The notes beneath the pieces are model-generated. The model worked only from the letters and a program-made list of their open reading frames with translations, searched no databases and was not told the origin of the DNA. Both the position numbers and the translations under genes were made by a program. Source: NORP309 sp964564165 (GTDB lineage: Bacteria; Pseudomonadota; Gammaproteobacteria; Xanthomonadales; Marinicellaceae). Taken from it: DNA of 33,460 nucleotides. Where the stretch lies: contig CAZLZZ010000013.1 in assembly GCA_964564165.1 (NCBI GenBank), positions 1 through 33,460 of the forward strand. The letters run 5' to 3'. Position 1 is the first letter of the stretch. Each line of letters opens with the position of its first letter. Shown here piece by piece: positions 1 to 8,222 of this stretch.

Positions 1-80
1 CAGTATGAGTTATTTTGAGATTTAATTATAGAGTGTGGTTTGGTTGACGCTTACAAACCACTTAAAGAAGTTGAAATAGA

Positions 81-109
81 TTGACATAACTACATTATGT
101 AGCTACATT
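81..109 (+). promoter_or_regulatory. brnTA promoter, probably leaderless
   Basis: TTGACA at 81-86 and TACATT at 104-109 are separated by exactly 17 bp. Only 6 nt lie between the -10 box and the brnT ATG at 116, so transcription should start at or within a base or two of the A of ATG. No Shine-Dalgarno sequence precedes that ATG. Seen directly: the boxes and spacing. Inferred: a leaderless transcript. Confidence 0.7.
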
Positions 110-110
110 A
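90..110. promoter_or_regulatory. Operator-like palindrome and direct repeat over the brnTA -10 box
   Basis: A perfect 12-bp palindrome, ATGTAGCTACAT, lies at 97-108 and overlaps the -10 box. The octamer CTACATTA is repeated directly at 90-97 and 103-110. BrnA-type antitoxins are known to repress their own operon through their DNA-binding domain, so this is the likely operator; that link is inferred. Confidence 0.6.
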
Positions 111-115
111 TTCCT

Positions 116-391
116 ATGGAATTAGAATGGGATGAAATTAAGAGGCTTTCTAACATCGAAAAACACAAGATTGATTTTATTGGTTCTGAACAAATATTTG
201 ACGGGTATACAGTAACAATTGAGGATGACAGACAAAACTATGGTGAACAACGATTTGTCACTTTTGGAAATTTAAACAATAGGATAGTCGCAGTAGTTCA
301 TACCGAAACACAAGAATCAATCAGGGTTATATCTATACGAAAAGCAACAAAACAAGAAACACGAGGTTACCATGAAACAATCAAAAACTAA
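116..391 (+). CDS. brnT: BrnT family toxin (type II TA, RNase)
   Basis: This 91-residue protein has the BrnT layout: an N-terminal E-W-D-x-x-K with x-N-I-x-K-H (residues 4-17), the central F-V-T-F-G strand, V-V-H-T-E, and the C-terminal R-V-I-S-I-R-K-A-T-K-x-E block. BrnT toxins are RelE-fold ribonucleases that arrest translation and are neutralised by BrnA. The ATG at 116 places the family N-terminus correctly, although no ribosome binding site precedes it. The 3' end overlaps brnA by 20 nt, the usual coupled arrangement. Length is normal and no defect is visible, so it looks functional. Confidence 0.9.
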   Translation: MELEWDEIKRLSNIEKHKIDFIGSEQIFDGYTVTIEDDRQNYGEQRFVTFGNLNNRIVAVVHTETQESIRVISIRKATKQETRGYHETIKN

Positions 392-644
392 CTGGAAAGA
401 AGTAGACGCAATAAAAGAAGAAGACATCGATTTATCAGAATTGCCAGAAGTATCAATAGATAAATTTGCACAAGCAATTGTTCGCAAAGGCTTAAAACCT
501 GTTTATAAAAAAACACAAATAACCTTACGTATAGATACAGAAGTGCTGGCTTGGTTTAAAGCACAAGGCAAAGGCTACCAAACAAATATAAATAATTTGT
601 TAAAAGCCTATGTAGAAGCGAATGAAAACCAAAAGATTTTGTAG
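372..644 (+). CDS. brnA: BrnA family antitoxin
   Basis: This 90-residue protein ends in the BrnA/CopG-like DNA-binding segment: 'ITLRIDTEVLAWFKAQGKGY' (about residues 50-69) followed by 'QTNINNLLKAYVEA'. The N-terminal half is charged (KEEDIDLSELPE), as expected for the region that wraps BrnT. The ATG at 372 has a CGAGG ribosome binding site about 6 nt upstream, inside brnT, so translation is coupled. It should neutralise BrnT and repress the promoter at 81-109. Confidence 0.9.
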   Translation: MKQSKTNWKEVDAIKEEDIDLSELPEVSIDKFAQAIVRKGLKPVYKKTQITLRIDTEVLAWFKAQGKGYQTNINNLLKAYVEANENQKIL

Positions 645-716
645 GCTAACTTATTCAGCTTTCAAATAGCTTAGTTTTTGATTTTCATTAACAATCAAAC
701 CTGAGCCTGTAGATGC

Positions 717-770
717 GCGATTTATCGCGTTTAGGAGTTATGGTACTCCAAAAAAGACGCGATAAATCGC
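717..770. repeat. REP-like hairpin
   Basis: Perfect 14-bp arms (717-730 and 757-770, GCGATTTATCGCGT and its complement) enclose a second small hairpin, GGAGT at 734-738 with ACTCC at 745-749. The composition resembles bacterial extragenic palindromes. It lies between brnA and the converging gene that ends at 853, where it could also terminate transcription or protect mRNA ends. No T-run follows either arm. Confidence 0.65.
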
Positions 771-852
771 AACACTACATAGTATAATTCAATGAGGATG
801 TTTTTACCTGTGCCATCTACACTATCAAAGATAAAAATGGGACATGTGAACA

Positions 853-1788
853 TCACCAGCCGGCCAAATGCCCAAGAGGTAAACTAGCAGGTATGTCGGG
901 TATTCCACCAAGACTTATCGACTCTGAGGTAAAACCAAGATAGGCCTGTGTAATATATTCCATCCAAAAATCATCATTCTTCCCGAATTTCATAAACTCT
1001 TGATAACTTTTTTCGCTGTTAATATTGTTATCGATAGAAAGTTGTCTGTTAAAATAATCCAGCCACTCCCTTTCTGTATTGGTTGACATCTGATTATTTA
1101 GTATGTATGGAGTGCCAAAAACCACTGAATAATCATACAAACCAAATAATGGTGGGAGCACCCTTGCATACCAAATATCTCCTGTATTGCCTGTATACAA
1201 TGATGCCACTTTTGTGGTTATTTTCTTATTGGTTACTATTTCTCTCAGATAAACAAATGTATCGTCAAAGCCTTCTTGAATGTAAATACCAGCATAGGAC
1301 TGCTGAAAGATTTCATATATTTCGATTTGAAAAGGATCAAAATTTATGCTTTTACAATAATCAATGACAACAGTACAAAATGACTCCTTTTTTGCACCAC
1401 CTGTCATCAAATCAAAAACACTCCAACAAAAAAAATGTGAGTTAGTAACAGGGCTCATTGGTGGATAAGAGGGCATATATTTATCATCTGCCTGTATATT
1501 GCGCCTTATTAAGTTTTTTAAACTGGGGAACTCCGAAAACATCTCCACTAGCACAGATAAATGATTTTGTGAATTAATATATATTGCCGTTAATGGGTCA
1601 TGCTTTTGTAGTTGCTCAATAGAGAGAACGCTTTTTTGGTATTCTTCGGCTGTCAGCTTTGCATCTTTTACTGCTTGTAAATTGATGATTTTACTTTTCT
1701 CATGCATTTTCATAAATTTAATAATTTTTCTAGCTATAGGACCTCTGGCAGAAAATTGTGTATTTATGTTTGTTTTTGATTTCTTCAT
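853..1788 (-). CDS. Unrecognised 311-aa protein
   Basis: I do not recognise this family. The first 30 residues are very basic (K/R-rich, with 'ARGPIARKIIKFMKMHEK'), and the rest is a soluble-looking protein with no signal peptide or membrane segment. Ordered-looking stretches include 'FFCWSVFDLMTGG' (about residue 120), 'YAGIYIQEGFDDTF', 'GDIWYARVLPPLF', 'YSVVFGTPYIL' and 'EREWLDYF'. The C-terminus is 'SLPLGHLAGW'. A TTG at 1797 would extend it by three residues, but the ATG at 1788 is preferred because the TTG lies inside the terminal repeat of the adjacent small element (1792-1956). That element appears to supply the promoter and a GGGT ribosome-binding-like sequence 3 nt before the ATG. 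Confidence 0.7.
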   Translation of the reverse strand: MKKSKTNINTQFSARGPIARKIIKFMKMHEKSKIINLQAVKDAKLTAEEYQKSVLSIEQLQKHDPLTAIYINSQNHLSVLVEMFSEFPSLKNLIRRNIQADDKYMPSYPPMSPVTNSHFFCWSVFDLMTGGAKKESFCTVVIDYCKSINFDPFQIEIYEIFQQSYAGIYIQEGFDDTFVYLREIVTNKKITTKVASLYTGNTGDIWYARVLPPLFGLYDYSVVFGTPYILNNQMSTNTEREWLDYFNRQLSIDNNINSEKSYQEFMKFGKNDDFWMEYITQAYLGFTSESISLGGIPDIPASLPLGHLAGW

Positions 1789-1791
1789 ATT

Positions 1792-1956
1792 ACCCAAATT
1801 CTGACATAGAAAACACGATTATAACACAACCCCTTAGCACGTCTAGCAAATGTAAAAAATAACTTATCACCAATAAGGTGGCGACGTATTTTGTACATTC
1901 ACTATACGTACCAAGTGATTGCACTCTAATTCGCGTTTCTATATCGGGATTTGGGT
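1792..1956 (-). mobile_element. MITE-like element, copy A (165 bp)
   Basis: The ends are imperfect inverted repeats: the left begins ACCCAAATTCTGACATAGAAA and the right reads TTTCTATATCGGGATTTGGGT. Similarity continues inward for about 50 bp. The centre has CACC-TTATT-GGTG symmetry. TA flanks both ends (TACCC...GGGTA), consistent with a TA target duplication as in Tc1/mariner/IS630-derived MITEs. Related copies lie at 21198-21505 and 25475-25635. It separates a truncated abiEii from the 311-aa gene and carries no ORF of note. Confidence 0.8.
1818..1845 (-). promoter_or_regulatory. Outward promoter in MITE copy A
   Basis: On the minus strand, TAGACG (1845-1840), a 16-bp spacer and TATAAT (1823-1818) point out of the element toward the ATG at 1788. 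The same pair with the same spacing recurs at 21452-21479 and, as TAGGCG, at 25582-25609. It is the obvious promoter for the 311-aa gene. Confidence 0.6.
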
Positions 1957-1960
1957 ATTA

Positions 1961-2029
1961 CTATAACCTTTGTATGCCTGTCATATATATCTTATAGTCA
2001 TTTAATCGTTTTTTAATTAGTTCAATCAT
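1961..2029 (-). pseudogene. Truncated AbiEii-like toxin remnant
   Basis: An ATG at 2029-2027 overlaps the stop of the abiEi frame in an ATGA arrangement, the expected coupling for AbiEi-AbiEii. The frame begins 'MIELIKKRLNDYK', which looks like the start of AbiEii nucleotidyltransferase toxins. After about 14 codons the similarity stops, and a TAG ends the frame at 1961, five bases from MITE copy A. The rest of the toxin gene is gone. The identification rests on only about 13 residues plus position, so it is tentative. Confidence 0.5.
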
Positions 2030-2702
2030 AAGTTTATCGCAGCAGGTTTTCTATTCTCGGACAAGCTCCTCGTTAGTTCTTCAATAAATTTTCTCTCTCG
2101 TTTTCCCTTATATACATCAAGTAGATTGGTAAATTGCGACATAGGAACCGACATAATCTCATGTTCATCTATTCTTAAACCATCAATGAGATAATCAAGC
2201 CCTTGCCATGGCGATTTTCGTAAGTGAATAAGGTCCATAAGAGCGCGTACTGGTTCAGCAACCAGAGCCACCTGATTCTGTAGCTTATGCCTAGTAACTG
2301 ACTGGTAAAAACTTCCAGGTTTTACTGTCATACATCTAAATACATATTTCCCCAAATCATCATGTTGATAACTTACTGATTTTTTTTAGCAGAAATACTG
2401 ATAACACTTCTAACCGCCTCAGGGATCCAACCATGGAAACTAAGAGCTGATTCAGCAGTAACATAACTACCTGGCGTTAATTGTTGTGCTAAGGCAAAAG
2501 GATGAACAGGATAGTTTCTTAACGAATTGGCCAAAACATAAATGCCACGTTTTACCCTAATCAATTCCCCAGCTTTAATTGCGCGATTCACTTGTCCATA
2601 ACGTCTTTGATCACTTCCTTTTAATAGACGTGCTATTTGCTTATCATTTAGTACATGATTAGCTTTGTCATTATCAATGATATGCTTTACTAATGTTGTC
2701 AT
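2026..2702 (-). pseudogene. AbiEi-family antitoxin gene, frameshifted at an A8 run
   Basis: Two adjacent frames form one protein of about 225 residues. The first part (from 2702) has an N-terminal winged-helix domain, 'LNDKQIARLL...RRYGQVNRAIKAGELIRVKRGIYVL', followed by 'GSYVTAESALSFHGWIPE', the AbiEi signature. It stops at 2373 just after a run of eight A (2387-2380 on the minus strand). Adding one A restores the frame through 'SYQHDDLGKYVFR' into the second part (from 2355), which contains 'VALVAEPVRALMDLIHLRK'. AbiEi proteins repress their operon and counter the AbiEii toxin, which here is only a stub. This is most likely decay, but slippage at the A-run could yield some full-length protein. 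Confidence 0.8.
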
Positions 2703-2931
2703 AGGTCTATTTTAAACTTATTAGGCATAATTATCCAGATACCTTCATTATTTGGAAGTATATAGATGTTTTTACATCACTTTTCTCCTCAACTTTAATT
2801 ATTAATGAGCTTATATCACTGACTCAGATAATTTGAAATAAACATTTGCTCCTTTGCGTTACGCTTTTAATCTTGCTTTTGGCCTTTCATAAACAATTCA
2901 CCATTAATAATTCACTATTTATAGCCAATAA

Positions 2932-4008
2932 TTAAAAGACTCCATCAAATAAAATGTTGTTATAAGGAACCCAGTAAATTGCGTGAGTCGCATAGTTTAG
3001 CCAAACATACAGCACCAAAGTATAAAAAGCCAAAATTCCGAAAGTAATGGTTTGTGGATTAAACTTATGCCTCAACAAATAAGGCAATCGCGAATAAACA
3101 ACCACTTGAATAGGCGTAAAATACAGAGCCACTCTATCAACCGCAGTAGATGCAAAGTTCACCAAAAACACACAAGCAATAGAACCTAATGCAATCATAA
3201 ACCAAAAAGAATAATCATTAAATTCCTTCTTCCACTGTTTTCTATACAACAAAAAAATCAAAGCAGGTAATAAATTCATTGCCACACGAATCATCGCACC
3301 TTGGGATTGCATTTGGTCTGTCACATATGAAGCCCACAACCGCTGTTGATGTTCTGCCACAAACGCACTCCAAATACCTATAGCAACAACCACTACCGCA
3401 AAAAATCTTATGAACTTACCATTGCCCTGAAGAAAAAGCCCCAAGCCAATCATCAAAACAGCAGATTTATGAAAAGTAGCCGCAATAACCACCAATAGCA
3501 AAAATTGTTTAAAATGTTTCTTATCCAGTGCAGCCATAGCCCAAAAAACAAAACCAATCGCTACGGCTTGGCGGGTATAACCCATGGCAACAACAACAAT
3601 CAAATAAGGTACGGCAACAGCCAAAGCGAGCCATGGATTGGGTTGTCTTCTGGCAAATATAATTAAACCAGTCATAAACAAACCGCCGCAAATAAGATTG
3701 ACAGAATAAATATCATAACCCCAATCTGACATAAACCAATTTATTAAGTAGTAACCAGGGTCAGCTCTTTTTGCAATTTCACTTGCTGCATAATAGTCCA
3801 TTGCATGAAAATGTCGAAGGTATGCCCCCCAGTCACCACCTACTTCATGTCGATAACCAATGAATAACGTAAATAAAAAACCTAATATAACCCAAATATA
3901 AAGCCCTTGTTGTAATTGCTTGTAATGTGATTTTACCTGATTAAATTTTGAATGGTTAGACCAAGCTAAAAATAAAGGGATTAAATAGATTATGAAATAA
4001 CCAAACAT
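2932..4008 (-). CDS. EpsG/Wzy-like polysaccharide polymerase
   Basis: This 358-residue integral membrane protein has roughly ten hydrophobic segments and the EpsG-family signature: 'IGYRHEVGGDWGAYL' after the first two helices, then 'DPGYYLINWF', and 'MGYTRQAVAIGFVFWA' followed by 'ATFHKSAVLMI'. Such proteins polymerise lipid-linked repeat units in the periplasm. It is the last gene of the eleven-gene operon, and its ATG at 4008 directly abuts the stop of the upstream glycosyltransferase. By eye its DNA seems less AT-rich than the preceding genes, the opposite of many wzy genes. The presence of wzx at the other end supports a Wzx/Wzy pathway. Confidence 0.8.
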   Translation of the reverse strand: MFGYFIIYLIPLFLAWSNHSKFNQVKSHYKQLQQGLYIWVILGFLFTLFIGYRHEVGGDWGAYLRHFHAMDYYAASEIAKRADPGYYLINWFMSDWGYDIYSVNLICGGLFMTGLIIFARRQPNPWLALAVAVPYLIVVVAMGYTRQAVAIGFVFWAMAALDKKHFKQFLLLVVIAATFHKSAVLMIGLGLFLQGNGKFIRFFAVVVVAIGIWSAFVAEHQQRLWASYVTDQMQSQGAMIRVAMNLLPALIFLLYRKQWKKEFNDYSFWFMIALGSIACVFLVNFASTAVDRVALYFTPIQVVVYSRLPYLLRHKFNPQTITFGILAFYTLVLYVWLNYATHAIYWVPYNNILFDGVF

Positions 4009-5124
4009 CTAAATAGACCTTGATTCAATTATATGCCTTGAAGTTTTAGCCCAAGAAAAACTATTTAAATATATATCATTATCAATTTCAAATTCCTCAA
4101 ACAAATATTGAGAAATAATTTTTGCTAATTTAAAATCATCACTTTCAATATTTAACTTTAAACTGGTTGATGGAGAAATTTCTCCACAAGCACCTAGCGA
4201 AGTTGTTATTATCTTCTTATTATATTTTGCTGACTCTATTATTGGCAGTCCAAATCCTTCGTATTTTGATAAGAAAAACAGCGCATCCATATTTGAATAC
4301 AAATAAGACAATTCGCTATCATTTATTTTACCCAATACGATTATATTCTTTTTGTTCTTAATATAGTCCTCCAAATCGAAATAAAAGTCTTTTGAGCTCC
4401 CAGCAATAATAAAATAGCCATCGTACAATTTTTCTTTCATTAATAGACTAAAAATATCTATCATTTGCTTTAAATTTTTATGCCTCCTTCTACCTCCAAT
4501 ATAGAAAAGATATTTCTTTTCATCAATAATTTCCAAAAGATTTTTTGTTGGTTCTGAACACGAGTTAGCATCACTAAAACTGTCTTCATAAATTACAGTT
4601 ATTTTATTGACAAACTTTCTTCCGAAGAATTTTACCAGATCTTTTTTTGTTGTTTTAGAAACTGCTATACATTGGGTATTTTTCTTAAATAAATTAATGT
4701 GAATTATTAATCTAAAATAGATCCTTTTTAAGAAACTAAATTTTAAAACATAAGAATCAAGAACCAAAGGAAACAAATCATGTACAACAAAAATTACTTT
4801 CTTTTTTAAAAATACAGGGCTATCAAAATGTGGATAGAAATATCTATCACAATTGGATCTATTAACATACTTAGCCACAATTAAATGCTGTTTAAAACTA
4901 AATATGTTTGCATTTAAATATACAAACTTAATTTTGCTATGCTTTGCCAATTCCGTTAACTGATTAAATAACGGATTGGTTGAGTAGTCACAATTGGAAT
5001 TAAATATTACATCCAGTTTATTGAAATTATTTTCAAATATTAATTCTTTTATTACAGAAAAAGAATATCGTGATAAGCCCGAATAATAATCTTCAAAATG
5101 TCTAGCATCATATATTATATACAT
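4009..5124 (-). CDS. GT4-family glycosyltransferase
   Basis: This 371-residue protein has the GT-B two-domain architecture. The N-terminal acceptor domain starts 'MYIIYDARHF...YSGLSRY'. The C-terminal donor-binding domain contains 'FYIGGRRRHKNLKQMI' and the E-x7-E motif 'SKYEGFGLPIIESAKY', typical of GT4 retaining enzymes. It should transfer a sugar from a nucleotide donor to the growing lipid-linked repeat unit at the cytoplasmic face; the sugar cannot be read from sequence. The gene is very AT-rich, as is common for polysaccharide clusters. It ends immediately before the EpsG-like gene and starts 14 nt after the FkbM gene. Confidence 0.85.
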   Translation of the reverse strand: MYIIYDARHFEDYYSGLSRYSFSVIKELIFENNFNKLDVIFNSNCDYSTNPLFNQLTELAKHSKIKFVYLNANIFSFKQHLIVAKYVNRSNCDRYFYPHFDSPVFLKKKVIFVVHDLFPLVLDSYVLKFSFLKRIYFRLIIHINLFKKNTQCIAVSKTTKKDLVKFFGRKFVNKITVIYEDSFSDANSCSEPTKNLLEIIDEKKYLFYIGGRRRHKNLKQMIDIFSLLMKEKLYDGYFIIAGSSKDFYFDLEDYIKNKKNIIVLGKINDSELSYLYSNMDALFFLSKYEGFGLPIIESAKYNKKIITTSLGACGEISPSTSLKLNIESDDFKLAKIISQYLFEEFEIDNDIYLNSFSWAKTSRHIIESRSI

Positions 5125-5138
5125 AAATATCTTTTAAC

Positions 5139-5948
5139 TTAAAGTTTAAAAACAGCAACCAAATCATCATAGCAGCCTTCTGCTAACTTTTTTTCACATA
5201 GAAATAAAAAGTTGTTGATATATTGCCCTTGTGATTTTTCAAAATTAGCTAAAGATTGGTATTCAGATACATCGAATTTCTCAATTCCAATTATCTTATT
5301 TTGATCCAAAAAGAAACCACTATAACCAAGTTTTAAAACTTGTTGAAATACCTCACCAACTGATTGGTTATTATGTCGTTGTTCAATTTCGACAAGTAAG
5401 GCTGGCTTAGAAGTTTTCAATAACAATTGCGCACCTTCAATAACTTGAGACTCATGCCCTTCAACATCGATTTTTATAAAACTTACATTCTGAAATTGAT
5501 AACCATCAAGGGTCTTAATCGAGACCAGTTGATCCCTTGATTCTTTAAAATTAGTATCTTCTATAGTTGCAGAAGCATCGTGTTCTATACCGTCTGCATC
5601 AATTGGAATATGTAAATTAACCGAACCCTCACTATTTGACAAACCAACAGGATGTAAGTTAACATCAGGTTTCTTAGCGACCCAAGGCTTTAGAACTTGT
5701 AAGCATGTGGGGTTGGGTTCAAAAACCTCAATTTTTGCTCCTAACTTCCATAATTTATAGGTGTAAACCCCCCTATTGCCCCCAACATCAATCACACAAT
5801 CGTTCTTACTAACCAAGTATTTTAGCAAACGCATTTCAGGCTCTATCTTTGATTGAAAAGTATTATAATAATATTTCAATGGTACTTGAAATTGCGATGG
5901 AATCAAATCACGAATTGCATTCTTAATACTGCTTTTAAATATAGACAT
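5139..5948 (-). CDS. FkbM-family methyltransferase
   Basis: This 269-residue SAM-dependent methyltransferase has motif I 'CVIDVGGNRGVYT' (about residues 51-63), the acidic motif II 'IEVFEPNP', and the FkbM signature 'FIKIDVEGHESQVIEGA'. FkbM enzymes O-methylate sugars in antibiotics and surface glycans, so this one probably caps or decorates the polysaccharide. It starts at ATG 5948 and sits between two GT4 genes. A second, diverged FkbM gene lies at 8222-8992; the low similarity suggests different positions or sugars rather than duplication. Confidence 0.85.
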   Translation of the reverse strand: MSIFKSSIKNAIRDLIPSQFQVPLKYYYNTFQSKIEPEMRLLKYLVSKNDCVIDVGGNRGVYTYKLWKLGAKIEVFEPNPTCLQVLKPWVAKKPDVNLHPVGLSNSEGSVNLHIPIDADGIEHDASATIEDTNFKESRDQLVSIKTLDGYQFQNVSFIKIDVEGHESQVIEGAQLLLKTSKPALLVEIEQRHNNQSVGEVFQQVLKLGYSGFFLDQNKIIGIEKFDVSEYQSLANFEKSQGQYINNFLFLCEKKLAEGCYDDLVAVFKL

Positions 5949-5982
5949 CTATTCTCTCAATATAAAACCAAATAACTATTAC

Positions 5983-7098
5983 TCATTCCTTACCAACTGA
6001 ACACTTGCCAAAATCATTAAAACCCAACAATTCAAAATGTCTTTTTATAACTGCATCTTCTGAAAAAGGCACAACTGCCTCATCAAGAAGAGTTTTTGGA
6101 ATTGGATTGTCAAGAGCTTTTTTAATTCCCCTTGACATGGCCACCGGATCATTCATTGGAACAAGATACCCATATTTACCATTTTGTAAAACTTCGCTAG
6201 GCCCTGTTGGACAGTCTGTAGATACAGGAGTACATCCACACATCATGGCTTCTACTAAAACATTCGGCAATCCCTCCACATATGAAGATAACACAGATAC
6301 ATTTGAATTTTTGAAGTATTTTAATGGATTTGCTACATGACCAAATAATCGTATTGACTTTTGATGGCCTAGTTTATCAATTTGACTTTGCAATTCTTCT
6401 CTCATTGAACCCTCTCCAAAGATTACAAGTTTAACATTTCTTGTTTTCAATACTTCATTCACCGCTAAAATCAGATCCTTAAATCCTTTCCATGGTTCTA
6501 GCATTCCAGCAACAATAATGGGTTCGGTTTTATCCATAAACCATTTATCATCAATCTGTTCTAACATTTTCTTTCGAGAGGGAATATCATTTACAATATT
6601 ATAAACGCAAACATGAGGAGGATTTTTAAAAACATCTTGGTATTGTTTAACCATATCACTTGATACACAAGTCAGTACATTGACCCTAAACATAGTTAAA
6701 CGAAATAACTGTTTTAAAATCCAGCGCTTTGAAAATAAGGTATTTGAATAAGTATCATAAGGTGTCACTCTTGAAGAAGCGCTGATTTTTACTTTTGATC
6801 TAGACAAAATTACAGCTATAGTCACTATAACATTTAAATGATCTCCCGCTGTAAAAACAACATCTGGCTTAGATTGTTTAAAATAGTGTATTAACGGGAA
6901 TAACATTTGAATAGCCCGTACTTTGCCAAAAACACGAACCTTGACACCGGCAATCTTAGGCTTCTTTTCAACTTGATAAAGATGACTAATAACGAATTCT
7001 ACATCATGTCCATACGTTGATAACGCATGGGAAAAACGTTGTTGCGCAAGAGGCACTCCCGAAATAGCGTAACGAGATGTAATAACACTTATTTTCAT
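5983..7098 (-). CDS. GT4-family glycosyltransferase
   Basis: This 371-residue GT-B enzyme begins 'MKISVITSRYAISGVPLAQQ'. The donor domain has 'IVAGMLEPWKGFKDLI', 'LVIFGEGSMREEL', 'IRLFGHVANPLKYF', and the E-x7-E-type 'SSYVEGLPNVLVEAM' followed by 'CTPVSTDCPTGPSEVL'. The last is typical of the GalNAc/GlcNAc-transferring branch of GT4, which hints at the donor but does not prove it. It lies in the middle of the operon, 34 nt before the FkbM gene and 20 nt after the preceding glycosyltransferase. Confidence 0.88.
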   Translation of the reverse strand: MKISVITSRYAISGVPLAQQRFSHALSTYGHDVEFVISHLYQVEKKPKIAGVKVRVFGKVRAIQMLFPLIHYFKQSKPDVVFTAGDHLNVIVTIAVILSRSKVKISASSRVTPYDTYSNTLFSKRWILKQLFRLTMFRVNVLTCVSSDMVKQYQDVFKNPPHVCVYNIVNDIPSRKKMLEQIDDKWFMDKTEPIIVAGMLEPWKGFKDLILAVNEVLKTRNVKLVIFGEGSMREELQSQIDKLGHQKSIRLFGHVANPLKYFKNSNVSVLSSYVEGLPNVLVEAMMCGCTPVSTDCPTGPSEVLQNGKYGYLVPMNDPVAMSRGIKKALDNPIPKTLLDEAVVPFSEDAVIKRHFELLGFNDFGKCSVGKE

Positions 7099-7118
7099 TC
7101 TATATATGCAAAGTAATC

Positions 7119-8222
7119 TTAATCCGTCATTATATATTTAAGACGTGATTCAGCCGCTATAAAAGAATAATTTTCTTCATAAATTCTACGAAGTTCATTA
7201 TCAAAAGAGCTATTAACAATTTTATCAGATGACTCAACAGCTAATATAAAGTCAGCAGCATTACAACAAATGCAACCTGCTTGATCGGTGATTTCTTCAT
7301 AACCAGTAAAAGCTTCAGGCGTACCTATAATCTTTTTCCCATACATCAATGCTTCTGCCACCTTGGTTTTCATACCAGAACCGTCGAATATAGGTGCAAT
7401 TACAAAATAGGCATCATGGTACCATTGAGCAAGACTCTCGACCTCTCCAATAACGACCAGATTATCATTAACCTCTAACTCATCTCTGTATTTATCAAAA
7501 CCTCGACCAACAATATAAGTCTTTATACTAATATGCGGTACAACATGCTTAACAAACCAAAAGATACCAACCTTATTGGCATAAAACGTGCCTCCTACAA
7601 ACAAGGCGAACTTTTCTGTGACATTAAATGGTAAGGAGTTATAATTTAAAGGCAGTTTGTCCTCTAAAGACATGGGGTATAAATCTGTTGCCAATCGCCA
7701 ATAAACCTTTTTGAGCAATATGCTGTCTCGTTGATTGATACAAATGATTTTATCACTGTATTTGACCGCTTTTCTTTCAGCCAGATAATTTACCATCAAA
7801 ACAGCCAAAGATCGTGGAGATTTACTTTGTTTAAATGACCCTAAAAAAAACCTAGATTCCACATTGTGGAAAAAAGTAACTATTTGAATATCAGGAAATT
7901 GCTTTTTAAATCGTTTAACAAAGCCGCCAAAATTAGAGCCATCAACGAATATTTTATCAATTTTCTTTTCTTGAATAATCTGAACAACATCATTCATTAC
8001 ATTAGGGGTCAAGCCATCAATATAACCTCTAAATGCGTTAAATATCCCTTTCAAACCAGTTATTGTATTCTTTGGCAACTCGAAAACTGTACAACACTCA
8101 CCAAATAATTTTGTGAGAATATCATGGTTCAATTTGCATAACATTTCTCTGCCACCAGAAGGAGAGTCATCAATGGTATTGGTTAACAAAAGGACATTGT
8201 TGAGTTTATCCTCTTTTATCAT
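7119..8222 (-). CDS. Glycosyltransferase, GT4-like
   Basis: The protein is 367 residues from the chosen ATG at 8222, whose A overlaps the last base of the upstream FkbM stop (TAATG). An ATG at 8252 in the same frame would overlap FkbM by 31 nt and is less likely. The N-terminal half contains 'VLLLTNTIDDSPSGGREML' and 'VTFFHNVESRFF'. The donor half has 'ALFVGGTFYANKVGIFWFV', 'LVVIGEVESLAQWY', and 'IAPIFDGSGMKTKVAEALMYG' with 'GTPEAFTGYE'. This C-terminal signature belongs to the GT4-like group acting in polysaccharide assembly. The sugar specificity is unknown. Confidence 0.82.
   Translation of the reverse strand: MIKEDKLNNVLLLTNTIDDSPSGGREMLCKLNHDILTKLFGECCTVFELPKNTITGLKGIFNAFRGYIDGLTPNVMNDVVQIIQEKKIDKIFVDGSNFGGFVKRFKKQFPDIQIVTFFHNVESRFFLGSFKQSKSPRSLAVLMVNYLAERKAVKYSDKIICINQRDSILLKKVYWRLATDLYPMSLEDKLPLNYNSLPFNVTEKFALFVGGTFYANKVGIFWFVKHVVPHISIKTYIVGRGFDKYRDELEVNDNLVVIGEVESLAQWYHDAYFVIAPIFDGSGMKTKVAEALMYGKKIIGTPEAFTGYEEITDQAGCICCNAADFILAVESSDKIVNSSFDNELRRIYEENYSFIAAESRLKYIMTD

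Noticed and set aside
35..61. Inverted repeat GTGGTTTG/CAAACCAC near the left edge, possible terminator
   Set aside because: Arms are only 8 bp and no T-run follows on either strand, so a terminator cannot be supported; it may belong to a gene ending outside the window.
2026..2355. Independent 109-aa gene starting at 2355
   Set aside because: Its sequence is the C-terminal part of AbiEi, continuous with the upstream frame after one added A; no start signal is present.
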